A DNA stretch of 64,000 nt from Mixta sp. Marseille-Q2659 (GTDB lineage Bacteria > Pseudomonadota > Gammaproteobacteria > Enterobacterales > Enterobacteriaceae). Shown here piece by piece: positions 50,074-59,807 of the stretch; position 1 is the first letter of the stretch, and each line of letters begins with the position of its first letter. Both the position numbers and the translations under genes were made by a program. The notes beneath the pieces are model-generated. The model searched no databases. It was not told the DNA's origin and saw only the letters and a list, made by a program, of their open reading frames with translations. The stretch covers positions 1 to 64,000 of the forward strand of contig NZ_CALNWY010000012.1 in NCBI RefSeq assembly GCF_940807255.1, in the 5' to 3' direction.

Positions 50074-52673
50074 AGCGCGGATAACCAACAAGCGTAAAAT
50101 TTCGCCGTTCTGGCTGCTGCCTTTTATCGCCCTGATGATTGCCGGCTGGCTGCTGTGGACCAACTATCAGGAACGCGGCACCACGGTCACCATCGATTTC
50201 GCCCAGGCCGACGGAATTGTGCCGGGCCGCACGCCGGTGCGTTATCAGGGCGTGGAAGTCGGCACCGTGCAAGGCATCGCGCTCAGCGACGATTTGCGCA
50301 CCATTAAAGTGCGCGTCAGTATTAAAAGCGATATGCGCGAGGCGCTACGCGAAGATGCGCAATTCTGGCTGGTGACGCCGAAAGCGTCGCTGGCGGGGGT
50401 ATCCGGGCTGGATGCGCTGGTGGGCGGCAACTATATCGGCATGATGCCGGGCAAATCGGGGCAGCCGCGCGAAAACTTCGTCGCGCTCGATACTCAGCCT
50501 AAATATCGCGTTAATACCGGTGAGATGCTGCTGCATTTGCAGGCGCCCGATCTCGGTTCGCTGAATACCGGATCGCTGGTTTATTACCGCAAAATTCCGG
50601 TTGGCCGGGTCTATGACTACACCATTAATTCCGATAATAAAGGTGTGACGATTGATGTGCTGATTGAGCGGCGCTTTACTAACCTGGTGAAAAAAGACAG
50701 CCGTTTCTGGAATGTCTCCGGCGTTAAGGCGGACGTCAGCCTGAGCGGCGCGAAGGTGGAGCTGGAAAGCCTGTCGGCGCTGGTCAACGGTGCAATCGCC
50801 TTTGACTCCCCGCCCGCCTCGCAGCAGGCTGCCAGCGAAAGCAACTATCACCTTTATCCCGACCTGGCGCACAGTCAGCGCGGCGTTATCGTCACGCTCG
50901 ATCTGCCCAACGGTAAAGGATTAAAAGAAGGCAGCACGCCGCTAACCTATCAGGGGCTGGAAGTGGGCACCCTGACAAAAATGACGCTTCAGTCCGGCGG
51001 CAAAGTGACCGGCGAACTGACGCTGGATCCTTCCGTGGTGGGCTTAATGCGCAGCGGTACGCGCATCGAAATGCGCAGCCCGCGCGTCAGCCTGAATAAT
51101 CCCAACCTGAGCAACCTGTTGACCGGCACCACGCTGGAACTGATTCCCGGCGAAGGCGAGCATCAGGATCATTTCCAGGTGCGTCAAAGCAATGAAGCAC
51201 TGTTGCAGCAGCCGGATGTCCTGACCGTGCGGCTTAGCGCGCCGGAAAGCTACGGCATCGACGCTGGTCAGCCGGTAATGCTGCGCGGCATTCAAATTGG
51301 TCAGGTTATCCGCCGCACGCTGACCACTAAAGGCGTGGAGTTTGAGGCGGCGATCGCCCCTGAACATCGCCAGCTGGTGCATGGCGACAGCAAATTTATT
51401 ATCAACAGCCGACTCGACGTGAAATTTGGTCTGGACGGCATGAAAGTGTTGGGTGCCAGTGCCAGCGAATGGGTGGACGGCGGCATCCGCCTTGAGCCGG
51501 GCGGCAAAGGCGCGCCGCTGGCTCGCTATCCGCTCTATGCTAATGCGGAAAAAGCGGAGGAAGGCATTACCGGCGAACGCCCCTCGACCACACTGACGCT
51601 GCGCGCCGAAAGCCTGCCCGATATTCAGCCGGGATCGGTAGTGCTGTACCGCAAGTTCCGTGGGCGAAATTGTTGATGTCACGCCGAAAACCAATGAATT
51701 CCTGGTGGCGGTACATATCAAGCCGGAATACCGCAAGCTGCTGACGGCCGATAGCGTATTCTGGGCCGAAGGCGGCGCCAAAGTGCAGCTGAACGGTGCC
51801 GGACTGACGGTGCAGGCCTCACCGCTGAACCGCGCCTTACGCGGCGCCATCAGCTTTGACAACCTGGCCGGCGCCAGCAGCAGCAAAAATGAAACGCGCG
51901 TGCTTTACAGCTCGGAAACCGCTGCGCGCGCCGTCGGCAGCCAGATCTTGCTGCATACCTATGACGGCAGCAAACTCTCTGCTGGTATGCCGATTCGCTA
52001 TCTGGGCATCGATATTGGTCAGGTTGAGTCGCTGGCGCTGAGCCGCGATCACAACCAGGTGATCGCCAAAGCGGTGCTTTACCCGGAATATGTGCAAAGC
52101 TTTGCCCGTACCGGCAGCCGCTTCTCGGTAGTCTCGCCGGAAATCTCGGCGACCGGCGTAAACCATCTGGAGACGTTGCTCCAGCCGTACGTCAACGTCG
52201 ATCCGGGTAAAGGCGCCCTCAATCGCCGCTTTGAGCTTCAGGAAACCACCATTACCGACTCGCGCTATCTGGACGGGCTGAGCATTGTAGTGGATGCGCC
52301 GGAAGCGGGCTCGCTGGGCATCGGTACGCCGGTGCTGTTCCGCGGCGTCGAGGTGGGTACGGTAACCGGCACGTCGCTGGGCAGTATGGCGGATCGCGTG
52401 CAGGTTCAGCTGCGTATCAGCCGAAAATATCAGCATCTGGTGCGCAATAACTCTATCTTCTGGCTCGCCTCCGGCTACAACCTGGAATTTGGCCTGATTG
52501 GCGGCGTCGTGAAAACCGGCACCTTCCAGCAGTTTATTCGCGGCGGCATTCAGTTTGCCACGCCGCCGACGGTGCCGCTGGCGCCGCAGGCCTCCTCCGG
52601 CAAGCATTTCCTGTTGCAGGATGAGGAGCCGAAAGAGTGGCGTAAATGGGGAACGGCGATCCCCTCCTCCTGA
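50045..52673 (+). pseudogene. letB: LetB (YebT), seven-MCE periplasmic lipid-transport tunnel, frameshifted
   Basis: LetB spans the periplasm as a stack of MCE rings and moves lipids between the membranes. The start is the ATG at 50045, with GGGA seven bases upstream. One N-terminal membrane segment (SPFWLLPFIALMIAGWLLW) precedes repeated MCE domains, each with a GxVVRYxGVEVG-like motif; examples include TPVRYQGVEVGTVQGIAL, MPIRYLGIDIGQVESLAL and TPVLFRGVEVGTVTGTSL. The frame breaks at about 51658, between VLYRKF and VGEIVDVTP. Family members have one more residue there (KFxVGE), so two bases are missing, plausibly one each from CCC and GG. Restoring them gives 876 residues against 877 in E. 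coli. Likely a sequencing artefact. Confidence 0.85.
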
Positions 52674-52774
52674 TACTGGCGGGAGCCTGTCTGACAGGCT
52701 CCCGCTTCATCGGCTTTTAACGCAGCTGTGATACACTTCCCGCCTGATTTTTTTGCAACTACCGGAACTCTGTC

Positions 52775-54213
52775 GTGGCCCAACCCTCCCAGCCCGCTTC
52801 CCTGAAGCTTTTCTTGATCTGATGCAGCAAACACTGCCCGATGAGGCCAGCCTGCAAGCCTTTCTCGCCATCAGTCAACAGCCGCTGCGCCGCAGCCTGC
52901 GCGTAAATACCCTGAAAATCAGCGTGGCGGACTTTTTACGCCAGACGGCTGATTACGGCTGGCAGCTCACACCGATTCCCTGGTGTGCCGAGGGCTTCTG
53001 GATTACGCGGCGCACAGAAGATGACGCGTTGCCGCTGGGCAGCGTCGCCGAGCATCTGAGCGGACTGTTTTATATTCAGGAAGCCAGTTCCATGCTGCCG
53101 GTCACTGCGCTGTTTAACGCACAACCGCAGCCTGAACGCGTGCTGGATGTCGCCGCCGCGCCGGGCTCAAAGACCACGCAAATGGCGGCGCTGATGAATA
53201 ATGAAGGGATGATTCTCGCTAACGAATATGCCGCCAGCCGGGTAAAAGTATTGCATGCCAATATCAGCCGCTGCGGTATCAGCAATACGGCAATAACCCA
53301 TTTCGACGGGCGCGTATTCGGCGCCGCGCTGCCGGAAACGTTCGATGCGATCCTGCTTGATGCGCCCTGCTCCGGCGAAGGCGTCATTCGTAAAGATCCC
53401 GATGCGCTGCGCAACTGGACGCTGGAAAGTACGCAGGAAATTGCCGCCACTCAGCGCGATCTGATCGACAGCGCATTTCATGCATTAAAGCCCGGCGGCA
53501 CGCTGATCTACTCAACCTGTACGCTTAATATGCTGGAAAATCAGCAGGTGGTGATGTGGCTTTGCCAGCGTTATCCCGACGCGCTGGAGATTGAGCCGCT
53601 GGCCGATCTTTTCCCCGGCGCGGAACAGGCCGTGACGCCGGAAGGCTTCCTGCATGTATTCCCGCAGCTGTTCGACAGCGAAGGTTTCTTTGTCGCGCGG
53701 CTACGGAAAACCGCAGGCGTCGCGCCGCTTCCCACGCCAGGTTATAAAGTCGGCAAGTTTCCCTTTAGCCCACTGTCGCGTAAAGATGCCCAGACGGTGA
53801 TCCATGCAGCAGCCAAATCTGGCCTGCACTGGCAGGATAACCTCACGCTGTGGCAGCGCGATAAAGAGATCTGGCTATTTCCTGCCGCCGTTGAGCCGCT
53901 TATTGGTCAGGTACGCTTTTCACGCATCGGTCTTAAGCTGGCGGAAACCTTTAATAAAGGTTATCGCTGGCAGCACGAAGCGGTGATCGCCCTTGCCCGG
54001 CCCGATAGCGCAAACAGCGTTGAGCTAAGCGAGAGCGAAGCCGAAGAGTGGTATCGCGGTCGCGATATTTGGCCACAGGCCCCGCTGCCGCGCGATGAAG
54101 TGCTGGTGACCTGGCAGCAACAGCCGATCGGCCTGGCGAAAAAGGTGGGCGCGCGGATCAAAAACAGCTATCCACGCGAACTGGTGCGCGACGGCAAACT
54201 GTTTCGCAGTTAA
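52775..54213 (+). CDS. rsmF: 16S rRNA (cytosine-1407-C5)-methyltransferase RsmF, start region frameshifted
   Basis: RsmF methylates C1407 of 16S rRNA. The body is intact: the SAM site [29 protein letters not shown] with a catalytic cysteine and STCTLN with the nucleophile. The family N-terminus (VAQPSQP...) begins at the GTG at 52775, preceded by GGAA. That frame meets the body frame at about 52797 only if one base is added: GCTTC should be GCCTTC, one C short. With it the product is 479 residues, exactly the E. coli length. In the sequence as given, translation would have to start at a poor upstream TTG (52753) or further in. Confidence 0.82.
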
Positions 54214-54383
54214 CCAGCGGCTATACGACGGCCACCTGTTTGCAGTCAATAAATAGCGCAAGAACGAAGGCGGACGGTTTCATTGAGAACAAGCGGCTAA
54301 AGCACCAAAGCAAGCTGCTTACGGTGAATAAGCCGCTAAAGCATCGAAACAAAATAAGGTGCCATCAACCAGCAGCTGGCGCG

Positions 54384-55031
54384 CTACTGAATTTTCACCA
54401 GCGTCAGCCGGTTGCCGAATACGGCGCCGGTATCAATATAGTGCTGGTTCCAGCCGCTGAGCGGCTGGTCAAGCGGCGTATGACCGAAATAGAACGCGTC
54501 GGCGCCGCTAATCGTCTCACCCCGCCCATACTGTAAACGATGGATACGATCGCGCCCCCAAACCACCTGATACTCATCAACAGGCTGTTCGAAAGCGTAA
54601 CGCGATGCCGGATAATCAGCGTGGGCGATAACGGTCAGGCGTTCGTCCTGCGCCAGATGTATAATCAGCGGCAGCTCCTGACAGTGCTGGAGATAGTCCT
54701 GCGCCTCGGCGCGCTGCTGTGCTGTAAGCTGCCAGAACCAGTCGCCACCGTTCATTTTCCATAACAGCTCCTCGCCCTCGCAGAGCGCCGCCAGCGCCAT
54801 CTCCTCATGATTGCCGCGCACGCTGCGAAACCAGGGCTCGTCCAGCAGCCGCAGACAGCCGAGACTGTCCGGCCCACGATCGATAAGGTCGCCCACTGAA
54901 ATCAGTAAATCCTGCTGCGTATCAAAGCGCGCGGCCAGCAGTTGCCGATCCAGCAAAGCGCGACAGCCATGTAAATCACCAACGAGATAAATGTGCCGCC
55001 AGTTATCGCCGTTAAGGTATTGATACAACAT
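54384..55031 (-). CDS. pphA: Serine/threonine protein phosphatase PphA (PrpA)
   Basis: A 215-residue phosphatase of the lambda/PPP type. The metal-binding motifs are GDLHG, GDLIDRGPDS and RGNHE, followed by HADY and FGHTPL. The C-terminus ends YIDTGAVFGNRLTL. In E. coli it reports misfolded proteins to the CpxRA pathway. It converges with rsmF. Confidence 0.94.
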   Translation of the reverse strand: MLYQYLNGDNWRHIYLVGDLHGCRALLDRQLLAARFDTQQDLLISVGDLIDRGPDSLGCLRLLDEPWFRSVRGNHEEMALAALCEGEELLWKMNGGDWFWQLTAQQRAEAQDYLQHCQELPLIIHLAQDERLTVIAHADYPASRYAFEQPVDEYQVVWGRDRIHRLQYGRGETISGADAFYFGHTPLDQPLSGWNQHYIDTGAVFGNRLTLVKIQ

Positions 55032-55130
55032 GATCGTTTTCCTTACAGCTGTAACGTGGATATTGATGTGCGGTTAAGGCTGTTGACAGTAAAGTGTAGC
55101 AGCAGAGAAACCCTCACAGGAGCAGCGAGA

Positions 55131-55238
55131 ATGGAGAGTCGGAAGAAGTTTATTATGATGCTGATCTGTCTTTTTAGCGGGAGCCTGCTGCTGCTGGAGA
55201 TCCTGGCCCGGCTGGTGCATAAATTTATTGTCGGCTGA
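55131..55238 (+). CDS. Unrecognised 35-residue membrane protein
   Basis: The ATG at 55131 has AGGAG eight bases upstream. The 35-residue product has a basic N-terminus (MESRKKF) and a single hydrophobic segment (IMMLICLFSGSLLLLEILA), and ends RLVHKFIVG. A strong hairpin starts at its stop codon, as expected for a complete short transcript. I do not recognise the family. It is comparable in size to E. coli YniD-type small membrane proteins but is not clearly one of them. Confidence 0.6.
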   Translation: MESRKKFIMMLICLFSGSLLLLEILARLVHKFIVG

Positions 55239-55260
55239 CGCGCGGCTGTTGCCGCGCGTC
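55237..55260 (+). terminator. Hairpin at the end of the small membrane-protein gene
   Basis: A perfect 10-bp stem (GACGCGCGGC with GCCGCGCGTC) around TGTT, starting within the stop codon. The T tract is weak. Confidence 0.6.
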
Positions 55261-55264
55261 ATGT

Positions 55265-56161
55265 TTAATTCGGCTGGGTAGCGCTGGCCGCTGGCTGGTC
55301 ATCAAGAAAGTGAATGACCGCATCGGTAAACTCTTTAGGCGCCTGCAAAAAAGCAAAGTGGCTGACGGTCGGCAGAATAAGCAGCCCGGCATCAGGAATG
55401 GTCGCCGCGATATATTCCAGATGTCCTCTCTCTATAGCCTCATCGTGATCGCCATCGGCAATCACTACCTGAGCGCTGATTTTGCGCAAATCTTCATCGC
55501 GCCATTCCGGCTGCGACTGCCACATCTGGCCGATCTGTTTAACGAAAGCCTGATAGTCACCCGGCGTTTTCGACAGCTTTTTATACTCTTCCCCGGCACG
55601 GGCGATATAGGCGGCAAACAGCGGGTTGTTTTCCACACCTGCTTTGACGCCGCGCGTGGTGGTATTCGGTGCAAAAGCGAAGACTTTTTTGACGCGCTGC
55701 GGATAGCGCATTGCCATATCCAGCCCGATTATGGCGCCGTCGCTCCAGCCCACAATGTCTGTCGTCGGTAACTGCAGACGATCCATTAACGCAATAATAT
55801 CGTCGGTCATCAAATCGTAACCGTATGGCTGCCGATCGCGCGTACTGCGGCCATGTCCGCGGCTGTCCACCACAATTACCTGATGGTGTTTCGCCAGCTC
55901 CGGGATCTGCAGGCCCCAGTAATCGCTGTTCGCCAGCCCGCCGTGCAGCAGAATTACCGGCGAGCCCTGGCCCAGCGTGGCGTAATAAAGCTGGATGCCG
56001 TTAACCTCGGCATAGCCGGTCTGCATGCCAACAACCGGTGCGGGCGTGGCGGGAAGACGCTGCCAGCGCGTTCCCCAATGACTGTGTTGCGTTTCCGCCT
56101 GCGCTAAGACGGGCGCCAGCGCCAGTACGCCTGCCAGAAGAATTGCCGGTTTGCTCTGCAT
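55265..56161 (-). CDS. Exported alpha/beta hydrolase
   Basis: A 298-residue alpha/beta hydrolase with an N-terminal signal peptide (MQSKPAILLAGVLALAPVLA, cut near AQA). The ATG at 56161 fits the signal; the frame opens 30 codons earlier without one. The nucleophile elbow GWSDG, the oxyanion HGG segment (VILLHGGLANSDYW), and a C-terminal HF histidine region (TVSHFAFLQ) form the triad. The substrate is unknown; lipase- or esterase-like activity in the periplasm is inferred. It is divergent from the dehydroquinate dehydratase gene. Confidence 0.85.
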   Translation of the reverse strand: MQSKPAILLAGVLALAPVLAQAETQHSHWGTRWQRLPATPAPVVGMQTGYAEVNGIQLYYATLGQGSPVILLHGGLANSDYWGLQIPELAKHHQVIVVDSRGHGRSTRDRQPYGYDLMTDDIIALMDRLQLPTTDIVGWSDGAIIGLDMAMRYPQRVKKVFAFAPNTTTRGVKAGVENNPLFAAYIARAGEEYKKLSKTPGDYQAFVKQIGQMWQSQPEWRDEDLRKISAQVVIADGDHDEAIERGHLEYIAATIPDAGLLILPTVSHFAFLQAPKEFTDAVIHFLDDQPAASATQPN

Positions 56162-56305
56162 GTACGGATTCCCGTGATAATAATTCAGATTGGTGTGCCG
56201 GACGGCGAACGATCGCACTGGGTTCGGTCTGAGAGACCATGGCGACAACATCCTTTACTACGCTTAAATCTGTGCCCTTTATCGCATACTTCCAGGAGGA
56301 CCGCT

Positions 56306-57196
56306 ATGCAGCGCAGAGATTTTATCGGAGCCGGCAGCGCCATGATCGCGCTGGCGTTAATATCGCATTCCGCTTCGGCTCAAGCCGACAACTCTTTTTC
56401 CCCTTCCCCGCCATCGCCTGGCGATCCACTGATAATTAAGAATATCGCCATTGGACAGGGACAGCCCAAAGTCATCGTCTCCACTACCGCCGCGGACAGC
56501 GAGACGGTAAAGACCTTTGTGCAGGCGCAGGCCAAAACTACGGATTCATCCGTTATCGAGCTACGTCTGGATCTGCTGAAGAACGGCAAAGATGCGGCGG
56601 CGATGGTTCGTCTTACGCAGGAACTGTACGCCATGCTGCCGAATAAAATTCTGCTGGTGACCTTCCGTACCCAGGCTGAAGGCGGCAAACAGGCGATCGA
56701 TGACGAGCGCTACGCGGCGCTTTATCGTCAGTTGCTGTCTGAGGGTAAGCTGGATCTGCTTGATATCGAAATGTACCGGCCCGCGCCGCAGGTAGAGCAG
56801 CTGATTGCGCTGGCGCATCGCCAGGGCGTACGGGTCATTCTCTCCAGCCATGATTTCAAGAAAACGCCTTCGCAGGCGGAGATTGTTTCACGTCTGCGTC
56901 AGCAGCAGGCGATGGGTGCCGATATTCTTAAAATGGCGGCGATGCCCAACGATCCGGGTGATGTGATTCGCATGATGTCGGCAACCCTGGAGATGGTTCA
57001 GCGTTATGCCAAACGGCCATTGTTAACCATGTCTATGGGCGGAATGGGCGCGCTGAGTCGGCTTTCCGGCGAGCTGACCGGCTCGGCCTTAACTTTTGGT
57101 ATGGCGGGAAGCGCTTCGGCGCCGGGTCAGCTGGAAGCACGCGATCTGAATCAGGCGCTGGCGCTGCTGCATCACGCGCTTGCTGAGAGCAGTTGA
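56306..57196 (+). CDS. Tat-signal type I 3-dehydroquinate dehydratase
   Basis: A 296-residue protein with the AroD (type I) fold. The ATG at 56306 follows AGGAGGA. The N-terminus MQRRDFIGAGSAMIALAL is a twin-arginine signal (RRDFIG), ending near SASAQA, so the enzyme should be exported folded. The body is catalytically complete: ELRLDLL (Glu85), SSHDFKKTP (His182) and ILKMAAMP (Lys209), with the 27-residue His-Lys spacing of AroD. A proline/serine-rich linker precedes the domain. Export suggests a catabolic role on periplasmic quinate-derived dehydroquinate rather than aromatic biosynthesis; this is inference. Confidence 0.88.
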   Translation: MQRRDFIGAGSAMIALALISHSASAQADNSFSPSPPSPGDPLIIKNIAIGQGQPKVIVSTTAADSETVKTFVQAQAKTTDSSVIELRLDLLKNGKDAAAMVRLTQELYAMLPNKILLVTFRTQAEGGKQAIDDERYAALYRQLLSEGKLDLLDIEMYRPAPQVEQLIALAHRQGVRVILSSHDFKKTPSQAEIVSRLRQQQAMGADILKMAAMPNDPGDVIRMMSATLEMVQRYAKRPLLTMSMGGMGALSRLSGELTGSALTFGMAGSASAPGQLEARDLNQALALLHHALAESS

Positions 57197-57264
57197 TATA
57201 CCGCCTGGACTAAGTCATTTGCGAAAGGAAACAAGGGGAGTTTCCGCTCCCCCTGCTTTACCAG

Positions 57265-58373
57265 TCAGGCGTTGCCTTTTGGCTGGAAGCGCCTCACAAC
57301 CGGTGATAAAACCAGTCGATGGAAAGTGTTAACCGGTAGCTCAATGGTATAGCTGAAAAAGGCTTTCCACAGATTGCTCATTCGTTTCTCTACCAGCTGA
57401 TGAATCAGCCAGGCCAGCAGCATCACGAAACCGATCACCAGGAAATAGACTAACAGTTTATTCTGCTCGGTCGCGAATTTATCAATCAGCATGTAGCCAA
57501 TATGCGCATGAACCAGATAGAGCGGATAAGTAATCGCGCCCGCGAATTTTGAGCCAGGCAAGCTGACCTGCCCTAAACGGGTATAGTCGGCGGCAATAAA
57601 AGCAAGGAAAAACAGCGATACAAAGGAGAGGATGATCGTTGGCGGATAGTCTACGCTGCGAATCAACGCCGACTTTTGCGCATTATCCAGCGATACCAGG
57701 CAGCACACCACAAACATGGCTATCGTCAGCGCAATCACCGGCCCTTTCATTTTGGGCGACGCCTCTTTTATCACGGCAAACAGCGCGCCGGCAATAAAAT
57801 AGCTGTAGTAACCATGGAAAACAGGCAACGCTTCGCTTTGAGCCAGTACAGAAATAATAATCGCGCCCGCCCAGAGAATAATCACCTTTTCCAGGTGACC
57901 TTTTAGGCCCAGTAATAAACAAAGGGAAATAAAGAAGTAAAAGGTTAATTCATAGGAGAGCGTCCAGTAAACGCCATCAATATTATATATCCCGACAAAA
58001 GATTGCAGCATGGTCAGGTTTGCCAGAAAAGCCTTAAGCGAAATCGGCATATGATGGCCACCCACCATCAGAATGAAAAGCGAGGTGATGACCAGCCCCG
58101 CCCAATAAGCAGGATAAAGACGCATAGCGCGGCTGGAAACGAAGCGGGAAAAGCTTTTTTTTTAGCGGAGAAAAAGATAACGTAACCGCTAATCATAAAA
58201 AAGAGTTCAACGCCCAGATAGCCAAATTTAGTAAACTGCGTGAGCGCCGGTATCTGGCTAATGGATGATATTTTACCATTATCAATTCCGTTGAAAGTAT
58301 AATGGAATAAAATAACGCCCAGCGCCGCAATCAGGCGCAGATAATCAATCAGTTCGACACGATTAGTTTTCAT
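57265..58373 (-). pseudogene. Integral-membrane O-acyltransferase (OafA-like), frameshifted in a run of nine A
   Basis: A protein of the acyltransferase-3 family that O-acylates surface sugars. The N-terminal frame (58373 down) starts NRVELIDYLRLIAALGVILF with the catalytic-type histidine (FHYTF). It breaks after FFSAKKK at the A9 run on the minus strand (58154-58162). One extra A puts SFSRFVSSRAMRLYPAYWAG in line with the C-terminal part, which has about ten membrane segments (SFVGIYNIDGVYWTLSYEL...). Restored length is 369 residues. A mononucleotide tract of this length may be sequencing error or a real on/off (phase-variable) switch. Sugar substrate unknown. Confidence 0.8.
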
Positions 58374-58776
58374 GATGGCTGACCCATTGTGTTAGCTGAT
58401 ACGCATTAGTCATAGGTAAAATTCGCTCGGATAATTCATATGTGTAAAATCTGTCACAGCATCGTAATTAAGCTGTCAGAGATTACATTTTGAGTAACGG
58501 AATGTAACGTTTAGCGATATTACTTAACCCAAATGCAAATAGGTAGCCTGCCCGTCAGGTTTAGGAAAAGGATTAGTTGGCTGCATTATTATTAATAAAA
58601 ATAAACAGGACATTTCCGATAAAATTTATTTATTTTGCCCTGTTAGCGTAACGGTAAATTCCACTGTTCGAACGGATCGAACAGGATAGAATCTGAGGAG
58701 TAGTGTCAGTTGGCTTCGTCAGGATTAACGTTTTCTGGGAAACCTCGGCGGTGCGAGGTTTATTTTATGGATATCG
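58374..58776. other. AT-rich intergenic region with a palindrome and terminator
   Basis: About 400 bases between the acyltransferase and the next gene. A palindrome (CTGTTCGA-ACGGA-TCGAACAG) lies at 58665-58685, a TAGAAT -10-like element at 58688-58693, and a terminator at 58740-58765. No gene on the plus strand precedes that terminator, so a small non-coding transcript is possible. Confidence 0.45.
58740..58768 (+). terminator. Intrinsic terminator on the plus strand
   Basis: A perfect 8-bp stem (AAACCTCG with CGAGGTTT) around GCGGTG, followed by ATTTTAT. Confidence 0.65.
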
Positions 58777-59293
58777 CTATGTTCGGGAGTTATTGAACCC
58801 GGTCAGGTCAAATTTAAACTGCTGCGCACCTTCCTGAAAAAACTGCGCTTCTAAAATCAGTTTCTTATGCGAATTTACCCTGTTAATAAAGGGCGCTGAG
58901 TTAATAAAAAAGATAATATCAGCGCTGCCGTCAGCAGCTTCTGCCATGGCATATTGTTGTATTCTTTCGTTATCCAATTTGACGGAAATATGACAATCCT
59001 CATAAGCGCTGCATATGAACTGCCCTTTGCTGATAAACAGAAGCGCTTCCGTTAGCGGCAGATCTTCTGCCTGTTGTCCTTTTTTAACTCGCTCTTTTTA
59101 GAACGCAGAACGAGTGTCATCTTTGAACCGCCATCGTAGGGAAAATCAAACTCAACTGCGTTATCCGACTCGTTCTGAATAAACTTTTGTGCAGTGCCGC
59201 ACATCTCATCCTGATCATAAGACCAACCCAGTCTGCGGCCGAAACGGCGCCGGAGACTAATAAACCCAAAGCAATAACCGCAAATTTTTTCAT
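58777..59293 (-). pseudogene. Small exported protein, broken by two frameshifts
   Basis: A gene of three consecutive frames. The ATG at 59293 opens MKKFAVIALGLLVSGAVSAA, a signal peptide, then DWVG. After one missing G (GGTT GG where GGG is needed, about 59228) the second frame gives SYDQDEMCGTAQKFIQNES then MTLVLRSKKSELKK. After one missing A (six where seven are needed, about 59087) the third frame gives GQQAEDLPLTEALLFISKG down to FKFDLTGFNN. Restored length is 172 residues. Three cysteines suggest a disulfide-bonded periplasmic protein. I do not recognise the family. Confidence 0.65.
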
Positions 59294-59442
59294 ATCCTGC
59301 TCCATTGATAAACCCTTTGCGAATCATATCGATGATGCAATATGACGTCATGTGACAGATCAACATGAAATAATGTGCGGCAGAAGAAAATTGCCAGCAA
59401 ACCTGTACGCCATGAAAAAGCCCGCTGACGCGGGCTATGGGA

Positions 59443-59694
59443 TTAGTAATACCATTTCATTGGCTTACGATCCGGCATCCAGGCGATGCCATCAGGATGG
59501 ATTCCGTACATGATGCGCTTAATATTAGCGCCATCATTAGCCCGGCGTATTTTGGTGGTGTAGATGCGGTTCCACCAGGCCGGGTTTTTATTATAAAAAA
59601 CGCTTCTGTCAGGATAACGCTCCCACCGTTTAAGATTGTGGGGCTTCGCCTTACCGTTCGGCAGACGATCTTTACGGGTATTAAAGTTGCTCAT
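59443..59694 (-). CDS. Unrecognised 83-residue protein
   Basis: A basic protein, MSNFNTRKDRLPNGKAKPHN onward, rich in Trp, Tyr, Arg and Pro, ending DRKPMKWYY. GAAGGTG lies five bases upstream of the ATG at 59694. It has no signal or membrane segment. I do not recognise the family; it may be an accessory gene of the small cluster next to the tRNA. Confidence 0.55.
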   Translation of the reverse strand: MSNFNTRKDRLPNGKAKPHNLKRWERYPDRSVFYNKNPAWWNRIYTTKIRRANDGANIKRIMYGIHPDGIAWMPDRKPMKWYY

Positions 59695-59807
59695 TTTTCA
59701 CCTTCAGGACGTTGATTTCCTACAAGGTGTCGAGACTCCAGAGATAACGTTTTCCGTTTATGATTTATCTCCTTTCAATCGGTATAGCGCAGACGGGTGC
59801 GACGCTT

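Noticed and set aside
54293-54352. SdsR-like small RNA near pphA
   Set aside because: Only an imperfect direct repeat (GCGGCTAAAGCA-like) is present; nothing resembling SdsR or a terminator was found.
58665-58685. LexA box in the palindrome
   Set aside because: CTGT and ACAG are 13 bases apart, not 8 as in the enterobacterial SOS box.
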